Source of the DNA: an uncultured Bacillota bacterium
Lineage (GTDB): Bacteria > Bacillota_I > Bacilli_A > RF39 > UBA660
Length of the DNA: 19,347 bases
Assembly: GCA_947179265.1 (NCBI GenBank)
Contig: CAMXBB010000007.1
Location: 1-19,347, forward strand
Direction: 5' to 3'
Numbering within the stretch: the stretch's first letter is position 1; every line of letters begins with the position of its first letter. The position numbers were made by a program, and so were the translations under genes. Under the pieces are notes generated by a model. That model did no database searches, was not told the DNA's origin, and saw only the letters and a list, made by a program, of their open reading frames with translations. Shown here piece after piece: positions 7,716 to 14,202 of the stretch.

Positions 7716-8204
7716 ATGAGAGATTCCATTAATGGTGTATGGGTTTTAGGTATCGTTATGGTATTTATGTCTATCTTTGTTGCTTATATAGCAATAAGTA
7801 TTAATTATAGCAAAGCATACACTTTAAAATCAGAAATGGTCACAATTATTGAACAATATGAAGGTATGAATAATACATCAATTGAAAAGATTGATGCGTT
7901 ACTAAGAAATAATTCCTATTTCAATAGACTTATGTGTAAGTCTTCTGATGTATCAAAAGATCCAAGTGTATATGGGATTACCAATGGTCATGCCACACTT
8001 AATCCTAATACGAAACAGAGTTATTGCGTTACAAGAGATTATCGTGAAGCTACTGATGGAACAGAAACCCAATTCTTTTATACAGTGACTGTTGCTTTTG
8101 CATTTGATTTACCTTTGCTAGGTGATATATTGGATTTTAGGGTAAGTGGAGAAACAAATGGGTTATTATATCCCAATGATACATTGTTCAAAGAAGTACA
8201 TTAA
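7716..8204 (+). CDS. TadE-like minor pilin/pseudopilin, copy 1
   Basis: A 162-residue protein with a very short N-terminus (MRDSI), one membrane helix (about 8-30, LGIVMVFMSIFVAYIAISI) and an external domain with two Cys (C74, C104). Ends with FAFDLPLLGDILDFRVSGET, the FxxxLP...V-x-GET pattern seen near the end of TadE/TadF-like pseudopilins. It is a clear paralogue of the gene at 8595: both start MR[DE]SI, share NYSKAY after the helix, share both Cys (the second in SYC) and share the GET ending. AGGGATGA precedes the ATG. It has its own promoter and terminator, so it can be expressed apart from the main pilin. TadE-like is assigned by layout and neighbours, not a close sequence match. Confidence 0.74.
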   Translation: MRDSINGVWVLGIVMVFMSIFVAYIAISINYSKAYTLKSEMVTIIEQYEGMNNTSIEKIDALLRNNSYFNRLMCKSSDVSKDPSVYGITNGHATLNPNTKQSYCVTRDYREATDGTETQFFYTVTVAFAFDLPLLGDILDFRVSGETNGLLYPNDTLFKEVH

Positions 8205-8217
8205 GCACTTCTTTTCT
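8190..8217 (+). terminator. Probable intrinsic terminator overlapping the pseudopilin stop
   Basis: AAAGAAGT (8190-8197) and ACTTCTTT (8207-8214) form an 8-bp stem with a 9-base loop, followed by TCTT. The stop codon TAA lies in the loop. The stem is AT-rich, so efficiency is uncertain. Confidence 0.5.
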
Positions 8218-8257
8218 TAATATGTCAAATTGTAATGTAAAAAAATTAATAATAATG

Positions 8258-8286
8258 TTGAGTACTACCAATAATAATAGTATAAT
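8258..8286 (+). promoter_or_regulatory. Promoter of the major pilin operon
   Basis: TTGAGT (8258-8263), exact 17-base spacer, TATAAT (8281-8286). It is preceded by TAATGTAAAAAAA (8233-8245), an A-tract that may act as an UP element, and followed by the strong ribosome site AAAGGAGAGATG. This is fitting for an abundant structural protein. Confidence 0.75.
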
Positions 8287-8314
8287 GAAATTATAATAAA
8301 GGAGAGATGTTTAA

Positions 8315-8572
8315 ATGAAAGACGCGACTGGCGAATTAAGTATGACTGCAGTAGCAGTAGTAGCAATAGCTGCCATCTCAGTTGTTTTTTCAACTTTGAT
8401 TTGGCCAACTATTAAAGCAAATATTACTAGAAGTACACAATGTTCACAAGCATATGGATGTACAAATTGTGATGGAAGTATGTGTACATGTACATACGTA
8501 GATCAAGATACAAGTGAAACTAAAACTGTTCAATGTCCTGATCAAAATGATGCTTCTGCTGCTGGAGCATAG
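8315..8572 (+). CDS. Flp-like major pilin candidate, Cys-rich
   Basis: An 85-residue protein, the size of Flp-type pilins. A six-residue leader ending in Gly (MKDATG) precedes ELSMTAVAVVAIAAISVVFSTLIW, a pilin-like hydrophobic helix (about 9-30), then a small external domain. If cleaved after G6, the Glu is at +1 rather than the usual +5, so the processing site is unproven. The external part has six Cys (43, 49, 52, 57, 59, 74), with CTNCDGSMCTC as the core, suggesting disulfides or metal binding; ordinary Flp pilins have none. It has its own strong promoter and near-perfect ribosome site, lies between the two TadE-like genes, and is the best candidate for the filament subunit. No prepilin peptidase is in the window. 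Confidence 0.76.
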   Translation: MKDATGELSMTAVAVVAIAAISVVFSTLIWPTIKANITRSTQCSQAYGCTNCDGSMCTCTYVDQDTSETKTVQCPDQNDASAAGA

Positions 8573-8594
8573 ATAGAAAGGTAAGGGTAATAAA

Positions 8595-9119
8595 GTGAGA
8601 GAATCAATTGGAATGACGTGGCTCATGATGATTGTTGTAGCTTTTATTACTCTATTTTCTGGATATTTAGCTTTTTCTGTTAATTATTCTAAGGCTTATA
8701 GAATAAAAGACGGAATTGTTCAAAGATTAGAAAAACATAGTGGACCGAATGATGATTCATTGAGAGATATTGAAGCGTTAATTGATGAAATTGGTTATAA
8801 TTCTCTAGGCAGATGTGTAGGTGCTCCTGTAGGAGATGCTACGGATAATGTAATTGGAGTTAGAGAATATCCGAATCAGCCTGATATTAATCCTGGTAGA
8901 GATGATTTTTATAGTTATTGTATTAGAAAAGTGTCATCTCATAATTACGAATTAGGAGAGTCTGATGGGAATAATAAGGGACAATTAACAGCGGCGTATT
9001 ATAAGGTTGCTGTGTTTTTTTCTATATCATTACCTATATTTAGGCTTGATTCATTATTCTTTATAAATGGAGAAACGATTAATATAAATTATCCAGTAGA
9101 TCATTTTTTTATGAATTAG
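8595..9119 (+). CDS. TadE-like minor pilin/pseudopilin, copy 2 (GTG start)
   Basis: A 174-residue paralogue of the protein at 7716. It starts with GTG: alignment of MRESIG with MRDSIN of the paralogue, 20 bases after the pilin stop, supports this start over the downstream ATG inside the helix. The ribosome site is modest (AAAGG at 8578, AAGGG closer). One membrane helix (about 8-30), then NYSKAY, an external domain with C74 and C109, and the closing SLPIFRLDSLFFINGET. Both Cys fall at the same places as in copy 1, which points to a conserved disulfide. It is co-transcribed with the pilin, unlike copy 1, so the two pseudopilins may be made in different amounts. The stop overlaps the ribosome site of the TadZ-like gene. 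Confidence 0.74.
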   Translation: MRESIGMTWLMMIVVAFITLFSGYLAFSVNYSKAYRIKDGIVQRLEKHSGPNDDSLRDIEALIDEIGYNSLGRCVGAPVGDATDNVIGVREYPNQPDINPGRDDFYSYCIRKVSSHNYELGESDGNNKGQLTAAYYKVAVFFSISLPIFRLDSLFFINGETININYPVDHFFMN

Positions 9120-9129
9120 GAGGATTTTC

Positions 9130-10113
9130 ATGAATGTTGTAACAGCAAATAAAAATAAAAGCATAATAGATCGATTGGATATCGATATAATTAAACGTAT
9201 TGATGGTCAATACGAATTAAGAGAGTTGTTAAGCAAATTTGTTAATCTATATTTTAATAAGATGATAATCGATATAACTTCGATTGAAAATTATCAAGAT
9301 ATAGAGGTAATAAAACAATTAGGGAAAGCTATAGATCCTAGTAGAGTAGTAATTTTACTAAATGATGAACCAGAACTTAATAGTCCACTTTATATGTCGA
9401 ATTTGGTTTCGACAGGATTTTATAATTTTACAAGAAATTTTGAGGGAATAAAGTATTTATATAGCAATCCTAATACTTTGGATAATGTAAAACATTTATT
9501 GTTAGATCAAAATGATATAAAAGCTATAATTGAAAGACAAGAAGAGGAAGCTAAAGAAAGAGAATTAGCTCTTCAAAATGTTGGGAAGAAAATAGTTGTA
9601 GGATTAACTAATCTAACTGATCATGCGGGCGCTACTAGTCTTGCTAATATGATGGTGAGACAATTAAATGCCCAAGGTAATAAAGCTATAGGAATTGAAA
9701 TGTTTAGGCAAGATATGCTTTTCTATCACGATAGAAGTCTATCTTCTTGCATGAATAAATATGATTTACAAACCAGATTAAAAGATAATGAAGATGCTAA
9801 TGCTGTTATTATCGATTTAAATGAATTTGGTGAGGCAAAGGAATTCTGTGATCATATACTTTATTTAGTAGAGCCTTCTAATGTTAAATTAACAAAGTTA
9901 TTAAAGAAAAATCGTAATGCTTTTTTAGAAAGAGATGGCGATAAGATTGTTCTTAATCAAAGCTTTGTAAATGATCAAGAGATAGCCGATTTTGAATATG
10001 AAACTAAGTGTAAGGTATATGATAATTTACCTCCATTAAATGATCGTGATTTGAATTTAGAAGAGGTAAATCAATTATTGCGAAGATTAGGTTTTATATT
10101 AAAATCGGAATAA
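9130..10113 (+). CDS. TadZ/CpaE-like protein with degenerate P-loop
   Basis: A 327-residue cytoplasmic protein. The N-terminal ~130 residues have a receiver-like alpha/beta pattern (MIIDIT, VVILLNDEP); a charged helix (about 132-150) links to a MinD/ParA-like half starting KKIVVGLTNLTDHAGATSLA. The P-loop has lost the GKT of Walker A (DHAGATS, 164-170), and the later strand reads AVIIDLNEFGEA. Loss of the classical Walker A is known in some TadZ proteins, which localise Tad machinery to the pole or assembly site, so this fits TadZ better than an active ParA. AGGAGG overlaps the stop of the upstream pseudopilin gene, implying coupling. The assignment depends on the operon as much as on the sequence. 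Confidence 0.68.
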   Translation: MNVVTANKNKSIIDRLDIDIIKRIDGQYELRELLSKFVNLYFNKMIIDITSIENYQDIEVIKQLGKAIDPSRVVILLNDEPELNSPLYMSNLVSTGFYNFTRNFEGIKYLYSNPNTLDNVKHLLLDQNDIKAIIERQEEEAKERELALQNVGKKIVVGLTNLTDHAGATSLANMMVRQLNAQGNKAIGIEMFRQDMLFYHDRSLSSCMNKYDLQTRLKDNEDANAVIIDLNEFGEAKEFCDHILYLVEPSNVKLTKLLKKNRNAFLERDGDKIVLNQSFVNDQEIADFEYETKCKVYDNLPPLNDRDLNLEEVNQLLRRLGFILKSE

Positions 10114-10134
10114 TGTAAAAAAAATGTGATTTTG

Positions 10135-10164
10135 TTGACATAAATAGATGTAATGAATTATAAT
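10135..10164 (+). promoter_or_regulatory. Strong consensus promoter of the small two-helix protein
   Basis: Perfect TTGACA (10135-10140) and perfect TATAAT (10159-10164) with an 18-base spacer. TAATGTAAAAAAAA (10111-10124), which includes the stop codon of the upstream gene, lies 24 bases before the -35. This is the closest match to the vegetative consensus in the pilus locus. Confidence 0.82.
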
Positions 10165-10189
10165 TAATACATAGGAAAGAGGTATGTAT

Positions 10190-10528
10190 ATGTTAGGTGC
10201 AGGCTTTAATTTAGCAACATTTTGTGATGAAATGAAAGGCTTATTAGCATTAGTTGGATGGGTATTAATGATTTTAAAACTTGGTATTCCATTAATTATC
10301 ATAGCTTTAGGTATTAAAGACTTTGGAACTGCAGTAATTGCTTCTAAAGAGGATGAAACAAAAACTGCTGCAAAGAGATTATTGTGGAGATTTGTTGCAG
10401 GTGTTGCAATATTCTTTATTCCAAATATCGTTATTTTTGTATTTGGTACAGTAGCTGAGTATTCTGATCAAAGAAATAATTTTAGTACTTGTGAACAAGC
10501 TATATTAAAACCTTGGGAAATAGATTAG
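10190..10528 (+). CDS. Small two-helix membrane protein, TrbC/VirB2-like in layout
   Basis: A 112-residue protein with two or three hydrophobic stretches: about 15-42 (LLALVGWVLMILKLGIPLIIIALGIKD fold region) and 67-88 (FVAGVAIFFIPNIVIFVFG). Between them is a short charged loop (ASKEDETKTAAKRLLW). This size and hairpin layout resembles VirB2/TrbC pilins, and similar short proteins are common in low-GC anaerobes, but I cannot name a family with certainty. The start is a choice between ATG 10184 and ATG 10190; GAGGT ends one base before the first, so 10190 has the better spacing. Two Cys are present (TFCDE, STCEQ). It has the best promoter in the locus and its own terminator, implying high expression. 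A structural or scaffold role in the pilus is inferred from position only. Confidence 0.72.
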   Translation: MLGAGFNLATFCDEMKGLLALVGWVLMILKLGIPLIIIALGIKDFGTAVIASKEDETKTAAKRLLWRFVAGVAIFFIPNIVIFVFGTVAEYSDQRNNFSTCEQAILKPWEID

Positions 10529-10553
10529 TACTTAGGTAAAGTGATGTAAAAGG

Positions 10554-10580
10554 AAGTCGATGAGTGTCGACTTTTTTTTT
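10554..10580 (+). terminator. Intrinsic terminator ending the pilus locus
   Basis: AAGTCGA (10554-10560) and TCGACTT (10567-10573) form a perfect stem with a six-base loop, followed by nine T (10572-10580). Confidence 0.88.
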
Positions 10581-10653
10581 ATTATAATTTATAATGGACA
10601 TATATTGACATTTTATTGGTATCTATTTCATTTATAATCTTATTGGTGATAAT

Positions 10654-10821
10654 ATGAAGGTTAAGATAATTGATGAATCTCATGAAAAAGATTTGGAAGA
10701 AGCAGTAAATAATTTTATAGGTTCTGTTAATGTAATAGATATTAAATATCAAGTTTCAGTTGCAATATTTGCTGAAGAACAGGTGTATTGTTTCTCAGCA
10801 CTTATTATGTATAAAGGTTAG
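10654..10821 (+). CDS. Cse60-like sporulation protein
   Basis: A complete 55-residue gene. The protein MKVKIIDESHEKDLEEAVNN followed by VIDIKYQVSVAIFAEEQ and YCFSALIMYKG closely matches the Cse60 family of small forespore-expressed proteins in Bacillus in length, start (MKVK-x-x-D-x-x-HEKDLE) and ending (YCFSA-x-I-x-Y). The function of Cse60 is not known to me beyond sporulation-linked expression. GGTGAT lies five bases before the ATG. It stops 11 bases before the flippase gene, which has no good ribosome site of its own, so coupled translation is likely. No well-spaced vegetative promoter is obvious between the upstream terminator and this start. Confidence 0.82.
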   Translation: MKVKIIDESHEKDLEEAVNNFIGSVNVIDIKYQVSVAIFAEEQVYCFSALIMYKG

Positions 10822-10832
10822 TGAAATAAATC

Positions 10833-12476
10833 ATGAAAAAAAATAGTTTTATTGAAGGAACTTTAATAGCAACCTTAATAATCGTATTTGTTAAAATATT
10901 GGGGATGTTGTATGTAATTCCTTTTTATTCAATAGTAGGTACTGATGGTGGGGCTTTATATAGTTATGCATATAATATATATTTAATATTTTTAAGTATA
11001 TCTTCTGCTGGTATTCCTAGTGCTGTTAGTAAAATCATAAGTGAATATCATACATTAGGGTATGAAGATGCTAAGAATAGAGCTTATAGTATATCGAGAA
11101 AATTAGTAAGCTTTATATCGATTGTAGCATTTTTGTTTCTCTTTATAATGGCTGAAGAGATAGGTCGTTTTATCATTGGTAATCTAACAGGAGGAAATAC
11201 TTATCAAGATATTGCTTTTGTAATAAGATGTGTATCTCCATCTATATTGGTTATTCCTTTTTTAAGTGTAACTAAGGGATATTTACAAGGACACAATTAT
11301 GTTTCACCATCATCATTAAGTCAGTTGATTGAACAGATTGTACGTATATTAGTTATATTAGTAGGATCTTACCTGATTTTAAAAGTATTCAATGGGACAT
11401 TATCCTTAGCAATAGGTATTGCTGTTGGTGGAGCTTTTTTTGGAGGACTTGCAGCACTTATCTATTTAAAATTTGTAATGCACAAGAATAAAGATAAGTT
11501 TAAATATGATTCTAAGAAGAAGGATAAAATTACTAATAAAGAAATAACAAAGAAGATAATTATTTATTCATTACCATTTATTATTATCAATGTTGTTTCT
11601 GATGTTTATAACTTTGTTGATCAAATATTGGTTCTTAGAACTTTAGAACATTTAGGCTTTGCTACTAAGGATATTGAATTTATTGCTAGTGCTATTAGTA
11701 CGTGGTCACCAAAGATTTGTATGATAATCAATGCTATGGCGATGGGAATGACCGTAAGTTTAATTCCTAGTATTGTCAGTGCTTATACTAAGAAGGATAA
11801 AAAGGAAGTTAATGATAAAGTAAACAAATCAATATCGATGGTAACGTATATTTCCTTACCACTTGTATTAGGTCTTTCAATACTTTCTAAACCTGTATGG
11901 AGTATCTTCTATGTATATAATGATTTTGGTCCATATATATTAGGTCTTGGTGTATTTGGAGCTTTGTGTGCTAATATTAATATGATTGTTGCAACTATAT
12001 GTCAAAGTTTAAATAAATATAAGCTTGTTTATGCTTTAACATTTATTGGTTTTATTTTAAATGCTATTTTAGATGTTCCTATAATGTTACTTTTTAATAG
12101 AATTGGACTTCCAACGTATTTAGGTAGTATCGTAGCAACTATTATCGGTTATTCATCATCAGCAATAGTAGGTATGATTTCTATTCATCGAAGTGATAAT
12201 ATAAGTTTCAAAGAGACATTTAGAGTATTATCAAAAGCTTTAATTCCATCAATTACAATGGTAGTGGTGTTGTGTGTTATAAATCATTACTTAGTATTCA
12301 ATGTTTTAACGTTTAAAGGCGCTTTACTAAAAATAATAATCAATGCTATAATAGGTGGTATTATTTATATTGGTTTATCTTATAAATTACATCTATTGCA
12401 TGATGTAATTGGTATTGATATGCTAAACAAGATATTAAAAAAACTTACCTTAGGTAAGCTTCAAATAAAGAATTAG
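10833..12476 (+). CDS. SpoVB/MurJ-family lipid-linked oligosaccharide flippase (MOP superfamily)
   Basis: A 547-residue polytopic protein with about 14 membrane helices, the normal length for SpoVB/YtgP-type members. Visible hallmarks: N-terminal FIEGTLIATLIIVFVKILGM, GIPSAVSKIISEY, the SVTKGYLQGHNYVSPSSLSQLIEQIVRI block, and ASAISTWSPKICMIINAMAMG...SLIPSIVSAY. Members flip lipid II or related undecaprenyl-linked precursors; Bacillus has MurJ (YtgP) for vegetative wall and SpoVB for spore cortex. The Cse60-like gene directly upstream tilts the call towards a sporulation role, but this is inference. There is no clear Shine-Dalgarno before ATG 10833 (GTTAGTGAAATAAATC), suggesting coupling to the upstream gene. 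The 3' end carries, on the opposite strand, the terminator of the convergent gene. Confidence 0.86.
   Translation: MKKNSFIEGTLIATLIIVFVKILGMLYVIPFYSIVGTDGGALYSYAYNIYLIFLSISSAGIPSAVSKIISEYHTLGYEDAKNRAYSISRKLVSFISIVAFLFLFIMAEEIGRFIIGNLTGGNTYQDIAFVIRCVSPSILVIPFLSVTKGYLQGHNYVSPSSLSQLIEQIVRILVILVGSYLILKVFNGTLSLAIGIAVGGAFFGGLAALIYLKFVMHKNKDKFKYDSKKKDKITNKEITKKIIIYSLPFIIINVVSDVYNFVDQILVLRTLEHLGFATKDIEFIASAISTWSPKICMIINAMAMGMTVSLIPSIVSAYTKKDKKEVNDKVNKSISMVTYISLPLVLGLSILSKPVWSIFYVYNDFGPYILGLGVFGALCANINMIVATICQSLNKYKLVYALTFIGFILNAILDVPIMLLFNRIGLPTYLGSIVATIIGYSSSAIVGMISIHRSDNISFKETFRVLSKALIPSITMVVVLCVINHYLVFNVLTFKGALLKIIINAIIGGIIYIGLSYKLHLLHDVIGIDMLNKILKKLTLGKLQIKN
12437..12459 (-). terminator. Minus-strand terminator embedded in the flippase gene
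   Basis: On the minus strand CTTACC-TAA-GGTAAG (plus 12444-12458) is a 6-bp stem with a 3-base loop, followed by seven T (plus 12437-12443). It lies 14 bases beyond the stop of the convergent small gene and inside codons of the flippase. Confidence 0.7.
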
Positions 12477-12739
12477 ACCATATACATTGAATTAGCAAAA
12501 TTGTAATCAGTATTACTAATATTTGTTGATGGAACTGTAGAGATTCCTTCTAGTTTAGATAGACGATAATCCAATCTTTGAATCTCTCTTTCTAATTTAG
12601 AGATTCTTGAATCTAATTCACTAGTGTTATCCATCATAGGCATTGGATTCATATTCATATTTTGATTGTTTGGAAACATATTAGTGTTCATAGCACTATA
12701 GCCATATTGAGAAAAGAAACTATTTCTATCTTTTTTCAC
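12473..12739 (-). CDS. Small coiled-coil protein with Asn/Met-rich N-terminus (GTG start)
   Basis: An 88-residue protein of unrecognised family. The first ~37 residues are rich in Asn, Met and Pro (NTNMFPNNQNMNMNPMPMM). Residues about 40-65 form a short amphipathic heptad helix (LDSRISKLEREIQRLDYRL), and the end is polar. The start is GTG: AAGGAG lies seven bases upstream in the right frame, and an ATG two bases upstream is out of frame. It has a good promoter upstream and a terminator downstream, so it is a real, separate transcription unit. Composition resembles small coat-associated or scaffold proteins of spore formers, but this is only a guess. It overlaps the 3' end of the convergent flippase gene by four bases. 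Confidence 0.72.
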   Translation of the reverse strand: MKKDRNSFFSQYGYSAMNTNMFPNNQNMNMNPMPMMDNTSELDSRISKLEREIQRLDYRLSKLEGISTVPSTNISNTDYNFANSMYMV

Positions 12740-12757
12740 ATAATCACTCCTTACAAT

Positions 12758-12786
12758 ATTATATGAATATCTATTTTATTTGTTAA
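12758..12786 (-). promoter_or_regulatory. Promoter of the small coiled-coil protein
   Basis: Minus strand: -35 TTAACA (plus 12781-12786), 17-base spacer, -10 TATAAT (plus 12758-12763). The -35 overlaps the start of the trmB ribosome site (AAAGGAG), so the two divergent units share this DNA. Confidence 0.7.
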
Positions 12787-12798
12787 AGGAGTGTAACA

Positions 12799-13437
12799 AT
12801 GAGACTGAGAAATGTAAAAAATGCAGTAACAATCGTTGAAGAGTGTGATTACGTAATAAAAGAACCTAAGGAATATAAGGGAAAATATCAGCAACTATTT
12901 GCTAATGAAAATCCGATACATATTGAAATAGGTATGGGAAAAGGCGATTTTATTATTGGGATGGCAAAAAAGTACCCAGATATAAATTTCATTGGAATTG
13001 AAAAGTATGAATCAGTAATGGTTAGAGCTATTCAAAAATTAGATGGAGAAATGTTACCAAATTTAAAACTCATTAGATTGGATGCTATTACGATTGATGA
13101 GGTATTTGATCATGAAGTAGATACGATATATTTAAATTTTTCTGATCCATGGCCTAAAAAACGTCATGCTAAGAGGAGACTAACAAGTTCTATCTTCTTA
13201 GAAAAGTATGAACATATATTTAATGGTAATCCTCATATTATTCAAAAAACGGATAATATCTATCTATTTGCATCATCTTTAAGTTCGCTATCAACATTTG
13301 GTTATATTTTAGAGCGAGTATCTTTGGATTTAGAAAACGAAGAACTTGATAATGTTTGTACAGAATATGAGAAAAAGTTTATGAGTATGGGAGTTAAGAT
13401 TAACTATGTAGATGCTGTAAAGTATCTAAAAAAATAG
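12799..13437 (+). CDS. trmB: tRNA (guanine-N7-)-methyltransferase TrmB
   Basis: A 212-residue enzyme that methylates G46 of tRNA using S-adenosylmethionine. Seen: the SAM-binding loop EIGMGKGDF (43-51), acidic E68 in IGIEKYE, and the family signature NFSDPWPKKRHAKRR (113-127) with the catalytic Asp, then SSIFLEKYEHI and the QKTDN-x-x-LF block. Length is normal for the family. AAAGGAG precedes the ATG. Its promoter is not obvious between it and the divergent small gene, and it may also receive read-through from the flippase gene. Downstream, an A/T-only inverted repeat (around 13429-13450) ends in T but makes a poor terminator. Confidence 0.95.
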   Translation: MRLRNVKNAVTIVEECDYVIKEPKEYKGKYQQLFANENPIHIEIGMGKGDFIIGMAKKYPDINFIGIEKYESVMVRAIQKLDGEMLPNLKLIRLDAITIDEVFDHEVDTIYLNFSDPWPKKRHAKRRLTSSIFLEKYEHIFNGNPHIIQKTDNIYLFASSLSSLSTFGYILERVSLDLENEELDNVCTEYEKKFMSMGVKINYVDAVKYLKK

Positions 13438-13497
13438 TTAATTTTTTTTTATCCATGATATAATTTAAATAATAGGAGTGATGTTTAAAAATAGTTG

Positions 13498-13526
13498 TTT
13501 AAAAAGTTAAATTAATTTGCTATAAT
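13498..13526 (+). promoter_or_regulatory. Promoter of the lipoprotein-YtxGH operon
   Basis: TTTAAA (13498-13503), 17-base spacer, TGC-TATAAT extended -10 (hexamer 13521-13526), 24 bases before the lipoprotein ATG. A second extended -10, TGA-TATAAT, lies further upstream at 13456-13464. Confidence 0.6.
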
Positions 13527-13549
13527 ATTAATGAAAAAGTAGGTGTAAA

Positions 13550-14185
13550 ATGAAAAAAATTATACTACCTTTATTAATTTTAGTGTTGATGAGCGGCTGT
13601 GTGCGTATCGACTCAGCTAGTATTGATGAATTAATTGAAGTAACTATGAGTTCTAAATATGACCTATTTAATCATCAAAATAAGGGCTTTAAATACTATC
13701 TTCCAAGAGAATTATTTATTGTAAGCGATGATGAGTATAATGAGGTTATAAAGAGTAAACATTATGATTATTATTTGTATGTTGATTTAGTAAGATATTT
13801 TAATAAGATGGAGGAAGTATTTACTGAAAATAGTTCTCTTTATTATAGTAAGATTTTTGAATATAAGGAGAGAAAAGGAATTTTAAATATTGCCTCTTTA
13901 GAAAATGAAGAGTATCTTATAAAAGCGACTTATAATTATGCTACTATACAAGTTAAAGTAAAAGAAAATGATATTAATGAAGCCGTTGTTAATATCATGG
14001 TAATTTTATCTTCTATTCAATATAATAATGATGTTGTAAAGAATCTATTGGAGGAAGAAAGAATCAATTCATTAGATGAACAAGTTAATGTGTTTGATAA
14101 TAATCTTACCGATGATGATTATTTGGATTTCGAAGAAGAATATGAAGATAATAACGAAGAGTATAATCCTGATATGATTAATTAG
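13550..14185 (+). CDS. Lipoprotein of unknown function
   Basis: A 211-residue protein with a type II signal peptide: MKKIILPLLILVLMSGC, lipobox LMSGC with C17 as the lipidated Cys. The mature part contains NKGFKYYLPRELFIVSDDEYNEVI, a Tyr-rich segment (HYDYYLYVDLVRYF), beta-like strands and a very acidic C-terminus (about 190-208). It is predicted to sit on the outer face of the membrane. The sequence does not match a family I can name. AGGTG precedes the ATG. First gene of an operon with a 383-residue acidic protein and the YtxG/YtxH-like pair, so a role in the envelope or in stress response is a guess from context. Confidence 0.78.
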   Translation: MKKIILPLLILVLMSGCVRIDSASIDELIEVTMSSKYDLFNHQNKGFKYYLPRELFIVSDDEYNEVIKSKHYDYYLYVDLVRYFNKMEEVFTENSSLYYSKIFEYKERKGILNIASLENEEYLIKATYNYATIQVKVKENDINEAVVNIMVILSSIQYNNDVVKNLLEEERINSLDEQVNVFDNNLTDDDYLDFEEEYEDNNEEYNPDMIN

Positions 14186-14202
14186 CAGAAAGGATAATGA
14201 AT

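Noticed and set aside
2813..10528. Competence (Com) pilus or type II secretion locus instead of Tad
   Set aside because: No ComGC-type pilins with the FTLIE motif are present. The ATPase with TadB and TadC as two separate short platform proteins, CpaB-like proteins and a Flp-sized pilin fits Tad better.
10605..10638. TTGACA (10605) and TATAAT (10633) as the promoter of the Cse60-flippase pair
   Set aside because: The spacer is 22 bases, too long for the vegetative factor. A sporulation-type promoter is possible, but I could not support one.
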